A stretch of DNA of 64,000 nt from assembly GCA_022767345.1 (NCBI GenBank), contig JALEOD010000010.1:27545-91544 (forward strand), written 5' to 3'. The translations under genes were made by a program, and so were the position numbers. Each line of letters starts with the position of its first letter. Within the stretch, counting starts at the first letter, position 1. The notes under the pieces were generated by a model. That model was not told the origin of the DNA and ran no database searches. It saw only the letters and a program-made list of their open reading frames with translations. This DNA comes from Emergencia sp. GTDB lineage: Bacteria; Bacillota; Clostridia; Peptostreptococcales; Anaerovoracaceae. Shown piece by piece: positions 8,262-17,278 of the stretch.

Positions 8262-9225
8262 AATAATGGGCGGCTACGAAGAAATGCTGCGCCAGGCAGA
8301 GGGAACAGGCGTAAAAGTGCACGTTTCCCATGTCCATGTGATGAATATGGCGGTAGATGAGAAAGGCGCTGCTGTGGCAGCGGAAAGGACGCTGGAATAT
8401 TTTGAACAGGCGAGATCACGGGGTGTGGATTTGACCTTTGACGTGATTCCAAGTCCAAGCTGCTGCAATTTCACCCTGACGTCCTTTGGATATTACCTGA
8501 AGCCGCTGGTGCTGATGGCAGGCGGTCAGAAAGAGCTGGCAGAACTTTGGAAAACGGAAGATTTTCGCAGAAAACTTTATAAAATGATTGAAGACGGGAA
8601 ACTTCCGGAACTGGATATCAACGCGGAGGATAATCTGCTGGCGGAACTGTGTGTGCTGAAGCACAAGAACCCTGTTTATGTGGGAAAGTACATTACGCAG
8701 TGCGCTGAAATTATGGGAGAAGAGCCTTTTGACGCGGCTATGGATATGTTCTGCGAAGACCTTGATATGGTAGCGGATTTTATCGTACCGTTCCTGGGCG
8801 AATCTGTAGATATTCTCTGCCGGTGCGACTATGCGATGCCTTGTTCTGACGGATTCGGTTTCTCAAAGGAAACGAACCTGATCGGTTGTGATGAGGCGCC
8901 GGCTTACCCCAACAGCATGAACATCGGGCTGATGCCGCGGTATTTGACCAGATACGGTGCTGAGGACTTTGAAAAGGCGGTGTATAAGGCAAGCGGGCTT
9001 CCGGCACAGCGCTTCGGTATCGAAAAGAGAGGCGTGCTGAAAGAGGGAAACTTTGCGGATCTGGTCATTTTGGACCGGGATAATCTGCATAGTTTCGATG
9101 AAGAGGAAAATCCTCTGCAGGACCCTGAGGGCATCAGCTATGTGCTGGTAAACGGAAAGGTTGCCTTTGGGCCTGACGGTCTTGCAAAGAACGGCACAGG
9201 CAGAATATTGCGCAAGACCATATAA
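8245..9225 (+). pseudogene. N-terminally truncated N-acyl-D-amino-acid deacylase
   Basis: The open frame encodes the C-terminal two-thirds of an amidohydrolase of the D-aminoacylase family: VKVHVSHVHVM holds a mid-protein metal histidine, and a PCSDGFGF segment resembles the late aspartate region. The C-terminal ADLVILDRDNL segment is typical of the beta-sandwich. Compared with the intact homologue at 17279, roughly the first 200 residues are missing, including the HxH metal site. Its start lies on the junction with the DUF3990 fragment, with no ribosome site. It is very unlikely to be active. Confidence 0.75.
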
Positions 9226-9260
9226 ATATGTAGATATTATTATTTGAAAGAAGTAAAATA

Positions 9261-9302
9261 AAAGCTGTCAGACAGTGTGAGAACACAGTCTGGCAGCTTT
9301 TT
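9261..9302 (+). terminator. Terminator of the truncated deacylase gene
   Basis: AAAGCTGTCAGAC and GTCTGGCAGCTTT arms around a TGTGAGAACACA-type inner stem, followed by TTTT. Its survival suggests that the 3' end of this transcription unit is intact. Confidence 0.85.
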
Positions 9303-9354
9303 GCCGGGAAAAATTTTTGGTTAAAAAAGTACTGAAACAGTTTAAATTTGTGTA

Positions 9355-9383
9355 TTGCTATTGATTTTTATAAAAAATACAAT
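9355..9383 (+). promoter_or_regulatory. Possible promoter of the AraC-type regulator gene
   Basis: TTGCTA, 17 bases, TACAAT. The predicted transcription start lies only a few bases before the AGGAG ribosome site, so the leader would be very short. Confidence 0.4.
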
Positions 9384-9402
9384 AAATAAAAGGAGAAAAA
9401 TT

Positions 9403-10758
9403 ATGAAAAAGTACGAGAATCTGCTGAAAATTTACGGGAAACAGGTCACCTATATACCCTTTCATTTGAGTGAAAATTTGAGGCTGCTCTATGTGCTTTC
9501 CGGCAGTATAAGCTGCAGATGGGTTGCAGGGGAACACACGCTGACTGCAGGCCAGATTGAAATTGTCAATATTGGAGAGCCTTTCTGCATTGAACGGTGC
9601 AGTGAGGACAACTTGATTTTATTCTTTGAAATTGAAAAGGACAAGTCGGTGGAGTATTGCGACCTCATCGACGATGGACTATATAACTGCAATACCACGC
9701 TTTTTTATGATTCCACTACAGATTTAAAGGCGCAGGAAAAGTTGAAGGAAAAGCTGCAAATGCTGTATTGCAGCTGTATGAAAGATGAAAGCCGGGCCGA
9801 AGTGGAAAGAAGGCTCTGCGATATTGTCAATTTTATCGCAGACAACTGTCACGATCTTTTGAATATGCTCAATGCCAAGCGAGGCATGGACCCCAGGGCG
9901 GAGCGATTTTTGCGTATCTATACCTACATGTATAACCATTGCGATGAAAAAATCAATCTGAAGCAGCTGGCAGACTGTGAGTATGTGAGCCAGCAGTATT
10001 TGTCCAAAGAATTTAACGAGCGGCTGAATATGAATTTTAAGGATACACTGGAATATTACCGTATCATTCAGTCGGTGCGGTATCTGATTCAGGGGCAGAA
10101 AAACGTAACGATGATTTCTGAGCTTTGCGGGTTTTCTGCACCGAGGTATTTTTATAAGCATTTCGGGATTTACTTGAAATGTACCCCGGCGGAGTTTCGC
10201 AGCCGCTACCTTTCCAGAAGTGAGCAGGTCAGGGAGATTGAGCCGGCAGACAGCTGCATTACAGAGCTTTTGCTGAAGCTGCAGCGGGTTAAAGAGGACG
10301 GCGCAAAGAACAGGGACAGCATGGTGCAAGGGCAGTCTCAAAAGTCTTTTGCTGCGGAAAAACGCCTGCAGTTTAACAAGAGGAAGGTAAGCAGAGATTT
10401 AGTCGTGGTGCTGATGGAATTTGCAAGAAAGCACCTGCCTGAGGGAGTGGAAGTGATGAAGATTTCCGGAACTTCTGCAAGAAGTCAGATGGCAGAGCTT
10501 CTAGCGTGCAGCACGCCGCCTGTGATACTGGTTTTCTATACCAGAAAGGGCAGCTGTGATGACAGTAGAGAGTTTGCCAGGAAAGTAGGCGAGACGGGAA
10601 TCGGAGCGCACCTGATGAGTCAGCTGGCAGAAACCAACGGCCTTTGCTGCCGGCTGGATTTTGACCTTTTGTTTTATGAAGAAGAAATCTGCAGGATTCT
10701 TGGAATCGATAAAAACTTTCAGCCGCTTCTGGCGGCCATGACGGGCTACTGTGTATGA
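9403..10758 (+). CDS. AraC-family transcriptional regulator with C-terminal extension
   Basis: A 451-residue protein. Residues 1-90 form a cupin-like sensor. Two helix-turn-helix motifs follow (about residues 165-260: LKQLADCEYVSQQYLSKEF and ISELCGFSAPRYFYKHFG), with the usual TPAEFR end. After the AraC domain comes a linker and about 130 further residues that I do not recognise. The start at 9403 is chosen for AAAAGGAG; the frame is open from 9355. It sits just before the peptide ABC transporter operon in the same direction and is the obvious candidate regulator. Confidence 0.85.
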   Translation: MKKYENLLKIYGKQVTYIPFHLSENLRLLYVLSGSISCRWVAGEHTLTAGQIEIVNIGEPFCIERCSEDNLILFFEIEKDKSVEYCDLIDDGLYNCNTTLFYDSTTDLKAQEKLKEKLQMLYCSCMKDESRAEVERRLCDIVNFIADNCHDLLNMLNAKRGMDPRAERFLRIYTYMYNHCDEKINLKQLADCEYVSQQYLSKEFNERLNMNFKDTLEYYRIIQSVRYLIQGQKNVTMISELCGFSAPRYFYKHFGIYLKCTPAEFRSRYLSRSEQVREIEPADSCITELLLKLQRVKEDGAKNRDSMVQGQSQKSFAAEKRLQFNKRKVSRDLVVVLMEFARKHLPEGVEVMKISGTSARSQMAELLACSTPPVILVFYTRKGSCDDSREFARKVGETGIGAHLMSQLAETNGLCCRLDFDLLFYEEEICRILGIDKNFQPLLAAMTGYCV

Positions 10759-10826
10759 CCTCGTCAGTCGGGAGAAGTAGGTCTTTCGGCTGTTGATGTA
10801 TAAAATCGAAAAGGAGAAAAAGAAAA

Positions 10827-12413
10827 ATGTTAAAGAAACAGAAAAAGCTTACTGCAATTTTGCTGGTAATGCTGCTGGCAGCGGTTACGCTGATGAGTGG
10901 CTGCGGCGGCAACAGCAGCAGTGAAGGCGAAGGCAGCAATACGCTGGTCATTGCCGTGCAGGATGAGGTTGAAGGTACTGATATTCAGCAGATCGGCTGG
11001 ACCAACGTGGTACACGAACTGATTTACAGTCCGCTGGTTACTTACAGCAGGGATTTGGAGGAAATTCAGCCATGCTTTGCGGAAAGCTATGAGGTTTCCG
11101 ACGATGGCCTTTCGATTACATTCCATCTCTTTGCGGATTCTAAATTCTCTAACGGAGATCCGCTGACAGCAGAAAGCGTAAAGAAATCGGTTCTGCGTAT
11201 GAAAGAAATCAGTGAGTACTCCGGAGACGTAGAGGCGATTGAAGATATCGAAGTCATCGACGATACAACACTGGTTTACCATCTGTCCGAACCGGCAGCA
11301 TATATGTGGGCAAGCCTGTGCAGTGACTTCGGCGGCGTGGTTCACGTTGACAAAGCAGACGAAATGGGCAAGGACGAATATAACCGCTGCGCAGTGACCA
11401 ACGGCATGTTCATGGTAAAAGACTGGCAGGCAGGTTCTCAGATTATTCTTGAAAAGAACCCGAACTTCAGAACAGCAAACCCTAACGTAGAAAACAAAGA
11501 ACTGGCACAGTTCGATGAAATTATCGTCCGCTTTATCCCTGACGAATTTACAAGAGTCAGCGAGCTGGAAGCAGGCAACGTAGATATCGCCTACAATATT
11601 CCGGCAGCAAGCCGTGAGGATTTAAAAGCAAATGACGACGTCAATGTTTACGAATATGAGCAGGCAGGCGTAGCATATATGATGATGAATACAGATACAG
11701 CGCCTCTTGATGACATCAAAGTGCGTCAGGCAATCAATCTGGCAATCGACAAAGAAGCGCTGGCAACGTCGATGAATAACGTAATTGAGCCGACTTACGG
11801 ATTCATTTCCAAAGCCCAGGCAGGTTACAGTGAAACAAAAGAAGCAGAACTGGCAAAGCTTTACAAGTTCGACCAGGAAAAAGCCAAGAGTCTGCTCAAA
11901 GAAGCAGGATATGAGGATAAGGACGGTGACGGCTTTGTTGAAAAAGACGGAAAGAAGCTGACCTTTGAATTCTGTTCCTCAACAGACAGAGCTACCGCAA
12001 AAGCTTCCGCACCGGTACTGCAGGACCAGCTGAAGCAGATTGGTATCGATATGGAAATCAGAGAATACGAAGGACCGTACATCAAGCAGCTGATGAGAGA
12101 TAACAACTATCAGTCCGCTTCCAGAAACTTTGAATGGGTTGACGCCGACATTCTCTACTACGTATTTACAGAAGCCTCCGGTTACCCTTGGCACGATGAA
12201 ACTGTAACGAAGAAGCTGGAAGAAGCCCGTTACATCACCGACACAGAAGAACGTGTGAAGAAGTACGAGGAATTCCACGACGCAATCTTTGCGCAGATGC
12301 CGGCAGTTTCCCTGTTTGCAGATATTGAATGTATCGCAACAAGAAGCAATATCAAGGGCTTTGCAGTAACAAATGATGGAAGAAGTTTATTTAATGATGC
12401 AGTAAAGGAGTAG
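10827..12413 (+). CDS. ABC transporter substrate-binding lipoprotein, peptide type (family 5)
   Basis: A 528-residue extracytoplasmic lipoprotein. The signal peptide KKLTAILLVMLLAAVTLMSG ends in a lipobox with the lipidated cysteine at residue 26. The body has the SBP_bac_5 features: QIGWTNVVHELIYSPLVTY near the N-terminus, LTAESVKKSVLRM, and DDIKVRQAINLAIDKEAL near residue 300. It binds dipeptides, oligopeptides or similar ligands and delivers them to the permeases encoded downstream. GGAG precedes the start. The next gene begins three bases after the stop. Confidence 0.9.
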   Translation: MLKKQKKLTAILLVMLLAAVTLMSGCGGNSSSEGEGSNTLVIAVQDEVEGTDIQQIGWTNVVHELIYSPLVTYSRDLEEIQPCFAESYEVSDDGLSITFHLFADSKFSNGDPLTAESVKKSVLRMKEISEYSGDVEAIEDIEVIDDTTLVYHLSEPAAYMWASLCSDFGGVVHVDKADEMGKDEYNRCAVTNGMFMVKDWQAGSQIILEKNPNFRTANPNVENKELAQFDEIIVRFIPDEFTRVSELEAGNVDIAYNIPAASREDLKANDDVNVYEYEQAGVAYMMMNTDTAPLDDIKVRQAINLAIDKEALATSMNNVIEPTYGFISKAQAGYSETKEAELAKLYKFDQEKAKSLLKEAGYEDKDGDGFVEKDGKKLTFEFCSSTDRATAKASAPVLQDQLKQIGIDMEIREYEGPYIKQLMRDNNYQSASRNFEWVDADILYYVFTEASGYPWHDETVTKKLEEARYITDTEERVKKYEEFHDAIFAQMPAVSLFADIECIATRSNIKGFAVTNDGRSLFNDAVKE

Positions 12414-12416
12414 CCT

Positions 12417-13451
12417 ATGAATCGCAGAGACAGCCTTGAACAGCGGCTGGACGCCGTGATTTCACCGGTTATGAACGACCATACACCGGGCATGGCGCTC
12501 TTAATTGCAGAGGGTGATGAGATTATTTTCCGCAAAGCCTATGGCATGGCGGATTTGGAGAAAGGCAGACGGATTACGCCGGAAGACAACTTTGTAATCG
12601 CCTCCAACACCAAACAGTTTACCTGTTTTGCAGTGTTAATGCTGAAGGAGCAGGGTCTGCTTTCTTTAGATGAAACTGTGGACCGGTTTTTCCCTGACTT
12701 TCCGCCTTTCTGCAAGAAAATTACAGTGCGGCAGCTGATGTGCCATCAGTCGGGCATTAAAGAGTATTTCGACGACAGCACATGGCAGCAGTGGTCGCAG
12801 GCAGCAAAAGCAGATACGAAAGATATGCTGGAAATCATTAAAACCTTTGATGTGCTCGACTTTGAGCCGGGCAGCCGGTACAGCTACAGCAATTCTGCCT
12901 ACGTTATGCTGGGCGCTATTGTAGAGCAGCTTTCGGGTATGCCTTTTGGAAAATTCCTGGAGGAAAAGATTTTAAAGCCTGTCGGCATGCTTCAGTCTTT
13001 TGCCCCTGATACGATGGATCAAAGACCTGCTTCGCTGATTGAAGGTTACGAGTTGCAGCCGGACGGAAGCTTTGAAAAACAGCCTTACGATATGAAACTG
13101 GTCGGTTATGCCGACGGCAACATTCAGTCCAACGTGGACGATATGCTGAAATGGCATAAGCACCTTTATGAAAGCACAGAAGCATGTTTTCTGGCAAGAG
13201 AGGCAATGGCGGAAGCTTTTCAGGAGAACTATCTGGCAGATGGCAGCAAATCCGGATACGGTCTGGGCTTTTTCCTGGACGGAGAAACGCCGGGCCACAA
13301 AGAAATCTGGCATACCGGCGGAACGATGGGTTTCATTTCCAGATGTTCAAGGTATGTAGATGACCGGATTTCGGTTATCATGCTCACCAATTATGCGGGA
13401 CTGCCGAAGAATCAATTATATGAAAAAATCGTGGCAGAAATATTCGCATAA
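12417..13451 (+). CDS. Serine hydrolase of the beta-lactamase/D-aminopeptidase family
   Basis: A 344-residue protein with the three class C-type elements: SNTK (nucleophile serine and lysine, near residue 62) in FVIASNTKQFTCFAV, YSYSN with its tyrosine near residue 158, and HTGG near the C-terminus. No signal peptide is seen, so it is cytoplasmic. Relatives include D-aminopeptidases, D-stereospecific amidases and esterases. Its place inside a peptide-uptake operon that also encodes a D-aminoacylase suggests it cleaves imported D-residue peptides or amides. It starts three bases after the binding-protein stop codon. The precise substrate is unknown. Confidence 0.85.
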   Translation: MNRRDSLEQRLDAVISPVMNDHTPGMALLIAEGDEIIFRKAYGMADLEKGRRITPEDNFVIASNTKQFTCFAVLMLKEQGLLSLDETVDRFFPDFPPFCKKITVRQLMCHQSGIKEYFDDSTWQQWSQAAKADTKDMLEIIKTFDVLDFEPGSRYSYSNSAYVMLGAIVEQLSGMPFGKFLEEKILKPVGMLQSFAPDTMDQRPASLIEGYELQPDGSFEKQPYDMKLVGYADGNIQSNVDDMLKWHKHLYESTEACFLAREAMAEAFQENYLADGSKSGYGLGFFLDGETPGHKEIWHTGGTMGFISRCSRYVDDRISVIMLTNYAGLPKNQLYEKIVAEIFA

Positions 13452-13464
13452 CAGTAATAGCTAA

Positions 13465-13500
13465 GGCGGGGGCAGAGGAAGTCGTTCCTCTGCCCCTGCC
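13465..13500 (+). other. Strong intercistronic hairpin without T run
   Basis: GGCGGGGGCAGAGGAA (13465-13480) pairs with TTCCTCTGCCCCTGCC (13485-13500) around a four-base loop, with one G-T pair. No T run follows, so it is not a terminator. It lies between the binding protein/hydrolase genes and the permease genes, where such stems often protect the upstream mRNA and set unequal expression. Confidence 0.75.
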
Positions 13501-13517
13501 TGATTGGAGGAATCAAT

Positions 13518-14447
13518 TTGAATGATATTATGCGTTACATTATCAAACGGCTCCTCATCGGTATATTAGTTGTACTGTTTGTAACCGTTCTGATATTCAG
13601 TATCATGCAGGCCATGCCGGGAAATCCGGTGGACTTAATGGTGGATACCAGAGTGTCTGCAGAAAAAGTAGAAGAAATCAAGGCGGAATGGGGACTGGAC
13701 AAACCGCCGGCAGTACAGTATTTTTACTGGCTGGGAAACATCATGCGGGGAAATTTTGGCATGTCAATTTCGCTGAAACAAAACGTCAGCGATTTGATTT
13801 TGCAGCGTCTTCCTTACACCCTGCTTTTGACAGGAGCAGCGCTGGTTATTGAATATTTGCTGGCAATTCCGCTGGGACTTTTAGCAGCAGTTCGCAAGAA
13901 TAAATTTGCGGACAAGGCTTTGACCGTAACTACAGTTGTCCTTTGGTCTATGCCGCCGTTTTGGCTTGGCGTGCTGTTAATGCTGATTTTCAGCATCCAT
14001 CTGAACATCCTGCCCCTTTCCGGCTACAGCGGATTCGCTTCGCTGATTCTGCCGGCGCTGACTTTGTCCCTGCCGGCTTTGGCGCAGATTTTCCGTTTAA
14101 CCAGATCGGAAGTCCTCGACGTGCTGGATGAAAAATACGTGACCACAGCTTACGCAAAGGGCATTGAAGATAAAAAAATTCTCGTGCGCCACGTCCTTAG
14201 AAATGCGCTGATTCCGGTAACAGTTATGTTTTTCCTGTCGCTGCCGTGGCTCATTGGCGGCGCAGTAGTAGTGGAAAATGTTTTCGCATGGCCGGGTATG
14301 GGTCAGCTGCTGTGGAAAGGAATTGCAAAGCAGGACTTTGTAATTGTGCAGGGAATCGTATTCGTTATTACAATTCTGACGGTCATCTGCAATATCATAG
14401 GCGATATGATATCGGGCATTTTGGATCCGCGTATTCGCTTGGAATAG
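13518..14447 (+). CDS. Peptide ABC transporter permease, DppB type
   Basis: A 309-residue inner-membrane permease. YIIKRLLIGILVVLFVTVLI is the first membrane helix, AMPGNP follows, and the region ILVRHVLRNALIPV with a preceding EVLDVLDEKYVTTAYAKG is the EAA coupling loop that contacts the ATPases. I accept a TTG start at 13518 because GGAGG stands seven bases upstream; the ATG at 13530 is 19 bases away from it. It pairs with the DppC-like protein encoded next. Confidence 0.9.
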   Translation: MNDIMRYIIKRLLIGILVVLFVTVLIFSIMQAMPGNPVDLMVDTRVSAEKVEEIKAEWGLDKPPAVQYFYWLGNIMRGNFGMSISLKQNVSDLILQRLPYTLLLTGAALVIEYLLAIPLGLLAAVRKNKFADKALTVTTVVLWSMPPFWLGVLLMLIFSIHLNILPLSGYSGFASLILPALTLSLPALAQIFRLTRSEVLDVLDEKYVTTAYAKGIEDKKILVRHVLRNALIPVTVMFFLSLPWLIGGAVVVENVFAWPGMGQLLWKGIAKQDFVIVQGIVFVITILTVICNIIGDMISGILDPRIRLE

Positions 14448-14457
14448 GAGGCAGCAT

Positions 14458-15291
14458 ATGAGAAAAGAAAAATTAAAACTGATGCTGCACAACAAGATGT
14501 TTGTAATCGGTGCAGTGCTGTTTCTTGCGGTGATTTTTGTGGTAATCTTTGCGCCAATACTGGCGCCGCACACCTATACAGAGCAGAACATGTCGATGCG
14601 TCTTGCAAAACCCTGCGGGGAGTATCCTTTGGGAACTGACCAGTACGGCAGATGTATTCTGAGCAGAGTTATCTACGGCTCACGAATCGCTCTGGGCGTC
14701 GGTATTGTAGCAGTGGTAATTGAAACTTTAATCGGCGTAACCTTAGGGATTATCGCCGGATATTACGGAAAAAAGATAGATAAAGTGGTCCTCTTTGTGA
14801 CGGATACCACATGGTCCATTCCGCCGATTATTCTGGCGATGGCAATCGTTTTGATGTTAGGCTCCAGTGCACAGAATGTAGCCATTGCGGTGGCTGTTGT
14901 CAGCTGGGCGCAGTTCACAAAGATTGTCCGTGCAAAAGTGCAGTCGCTGAAAGGACTGTCTTACATAGAGGCTGCAAAAATTTGCGGCGAAAAGGATATT
15001 TCCATCATACTTCGCTACATCCTGCCGAATCTGGTGTCTACCATCATTATTCTGGCAACTCTTGCTTTACCGTCGGCAATCCTGTCGACCACTTCCATGG
15101 GATTTTTAGGACTGGGTGCGCAGCAGCCGCTGCCTGACTGGGGCATGATTCTGTCCGAGGGAATTCAGTACATCAGAAACGCACCGTGGATTTCCATGGC
15201 GCCGGGTATTGCTATCGTATGGACAGTGCTGGGCTTCAATCTGGTCGGTGAAGGCATCAAGGAACTGCTGGATCCTCGGCTGAAAGTGTAA
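14458..15291 (+). CDS. Peptide ABC transporter permease, DppC type
   Basis: A 277-residue permease with six predicted membrane segments. The N-terminal segment is followed by GTDQYGRCILSRVIYGSRIA, the family signature. The coupling loop is GLSYIEAAKICGEKDISIILRYILPN (cited as EAAK to LPN), and PLPDWGMILSEG near the C-terminus is also typical. GGAGG lies just before the ATG, ten bases after the dppB-like stop. Confidence 0.9.
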   Translation: MRKEKLKLMLHNKMFVIGAVLFLAVIFVVIFAPILAPHTYTEQNMSMRLAKPCGEYPLGTDQYGRCILSRVIYGSRIALGVGIVAVVIETLIGVTLGIIAGYYGKKIDKVVLFVTDTTWSIPPIILAMAIVLMLGSSAQNVAIAVAVVSWAQFTKIVRAKVQSLKGLSYIEAAKICGEKDISIILRYILPNLVSTIIILATLALPSAILSTTSMGFLGLGAQQPLPDWGMILSEGIQYIRNAPWISMAPGIAIVWTVLGFNLVGEGIKELLDPRLKV

Positions 15292-15304
15292 GGAGGGGTG
15301 AATC

Positions 15305-16285
15305 ATGAAAGAAAACCTTTTAGAAGTTAGAGATTTATGTATTCAGTTTGAAACCCAGGGCGGTACCGTAAAGGCGGTCGACAACGTCAGCTTCGACATC
15401 AAAAAAGGCGAAGTTTTTGCGCTGGTCGGCGAGTCGGGCTGCGGAAAATCCACAACTGCCATGGGCGTTATGCAGCTGATTAAATCGCCGGGAAAAATCA
15501 GCGGCGGCCAGGTTAATTTTGACGGAAGAGATTTGCTCACCCTGACACGTCAGGAGATGACCAAGGTGCGGGGAAGCGAAATCGGCATGATTTTCCAAAA
15601 TCCGCTGGATTCCCTGAACCCTGTCTATACCGTAGGCACACAGATGATGGAGGGCCTTATGGTAGAAAAGATGGACAAGGAGCAGGCATACAAGGTTGCC
15701 TTTGATATGCTCCGGGACGTAAAGCTGTCCGACGTGGAGTCGAGAATGAAATCCTACCCTCACGAAATCAGCGGCGGTATGCGGCAGCGTGTTATGATCG
15801 GCATGATGCTTTGCAGAAATCCGAAGCTGCTCATTGCCGATGAGCCTACTACGGCTCTGGATGTGACGATTCAGGCGGGCATTATCGAGCTGATGAACGA
15901 GCTGCGTCAGAAATATGATTCGGCAATTTTGATGATTACCCACGACTTTGGTATTGTGGCAGATATTGCAGACCGGGTAGGCGTTATGTATGCGGGAAAT
16001 CTCATTGAAGTGGGAGAGGTCTTTGAAATCTTTGATAATCCAAAACACCCGTATACAAAGCTTTTGATGAAAGCGCTGCCGACCATTACAAAGGAAGAAG
16101 GCAGATTGCAGACAATCAAAGGATTTGTGCCGAATTTGGCAGAGGAAAGAGCGGGCTGCAATTTTGCCGATCGGTGTCCGAACTGTATGCCGGCGTGCAG
16201 AGAGAGAAAGCCTGTCCTCAGAGAAGTTTCGGAAAACCATCTGTGCGCATGCCTGATGGAGGAGGGAGGTCAGGAAAATGAATAA
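15305..16285 (+). CDS. Peptide ABC transporter ATP-binding protein, DppD type
   Basis: A 326-residue ATPase. Walker A is GESGCGKST, the signature is SGGMRQR, Walker B is LLIADEPTTALD and the switch histidine lies in ITHDFG. The C-terminal oligopeptide/dipeptide extension carries the cysteine-rich CNFADRCPNCMPAC region. It starts behind GGAGG and overlaps the next ATPase gene by eight bases. Confidence 0.92.
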   Translation: MKENLLEVRDLCIQFETQGGTVKAVDNVSFDIKKGEVFALVGESGCGKSTTAMGVMQLIKSPGKISGGQVNFDGRDLLTLTRQEMTKVRGSEIGMIFQNPLDSLNPVYTVGTQMMEGLMVEKMDKEQAYKVAFDMLRDVKLSDVESRMKSYPHEISGGMRQRVMIGMMLCRNPKLLIADEPTTALDVTIQAGIIELMNELRQKYDSAILMITHDFGIVADIADRVGVMYAGNLIEVGEVFEIFDNPKHPYTKLLMKALPTITKEEGRLQTIKGFVPNLAEERAGCNFADRCPNCMPACRERKPVLREVSENHLCACLMEEGGQENE

Positions 16286-17258
16286 CGAAGCAAAAGACGC
16301 TACTTTATTGCAGATTGAGCATTTGAAAAAATACTTTCCCCTGCGGAGAGATAAGAAAAACAGCTTTGTCCGTGCCGTCGACGATGTGACCTTAGATGTT
16401 TACCGCGGGGAAACGCTGGGACTTGTAGGGGAGAGCGGAAGCGGCAAGACAACTTTGGCGAAAATGATTTTAGGGTTGCTGCCTCCGACAGAAGGCTCTA
16501 TTTACCTAAGCGGTATGGACGTTTGGGACAAGAAAAATAAAAAGGCTCTGCGGCAGAGCGTAGGCGCGGTTTTTCAGGATCCGGCTTCCTCGCTGAACCC
16601 AAGGGCGTCTATCTATCGGTCACTGGAAAGACCCCTGCTGATTAACGGCTACAACAAGGAAAGCGCCAAGGAACTGATTTATGAAACGGCAGAGAAAATT
16701 AATATTGGTCTGGAGCTTCTGGACAGATTTCCCCATGAACTGTCCGGCGGTCAGCAGCAGAGAGTCAGCATTGCCCGTGCGATTATGCTGAGGCCAAAAT
16801 GTCTGGTGCTGGACGAACCTACCAGTGCGCTGGACGTGTCGGTGCAGGCCCAGACGCTGAATGAACTTTTGAAGCTGCAAAGCGAGCTGGGCATGACCTA
16901 TCTGTTCATCACCCACAATCTTTCCGTGGTGCGATACATGAGCGACCGCATCTGCGTGATGTATGGCGGAAAAATCATGGAAATCGGCAAAAGCGCTGAT
17001 GTTTACAATCACTGTACCCACCCGTACACCTTCGGTCTGCTTTCTTCTGTGCCGCCCCTTCACCCGAAAGAACGGTATCGCAAAAAGTACCTGCTCAGCG
17101 GCGATATGCCCAGCTTAACAGAAGAAACTGCCGGCTGCCGTTTTGCCAGCAGGTGTAAATACTGCAAGGAAATCTGCCAAAGCCGGGCGCCGGAAATGAA
17201 AGAAGTAGGAGACGGACATTTTTCTGCCTGCCATTTTGCAGGTGAACTGGAATTTTAA
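16278..17258 (+). CDS. Peptide ABC transporter ATP-binding protein, DppF type
   Basis: A 326-residue partner ATPase: Walker A GESGSGKTT, signature LSGGQQQRVS, Walker B CLVLDEPTSALD, switch THN. The C-terminal extension again has the cysteine cluster (CRFASRCKYCKEIC). It overlaps the upstream ATPase gene by eight bases, so the pair is translationally coupled. Confidence 0.92.
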   Translation: MNNEAKDATLLQIEHLKKYFPLRRDKKNSFVRAVDDVTLDVYRGETLGLVGESGSGKTTLAKMILGLLPPTEGSIYLSGMDVWDKKNKKALRQSVGAVFQDPASSLNPRASIYRSLERPLLINGYNKESAKELIYETAEKINIGLELLDRFPHELSGGQQQRVSIARAIMLRPKCLVLDEPTSALDVSVQAQTLNELLKLQSELGMTYLFITHNLSVVRYMSDRICVMYGGKIMEIGKSADVYNHCTHPYTFGLLSSVPPLHPKERYRKKYLLSGDMPSLTEETAGCRFASRCKYCKEICQSRAPEMKEVGDGHFSACHFAGELEF

Positions 17259-17278
17259 GGTTGAAGCGAGGAGAAATT

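Noticed and set aside
8245..9225. Intact small amidohydrolase gene
   Set aside because: The HxH metal site region is absent and the start lies on a rearrangement junction without a ribosome site.
13465..13500. Terminator inside the peptide transport operon
   Set aside because: The stem is strong but no T run follows, and the next gene starts 18 bases later with a good ribosome site.
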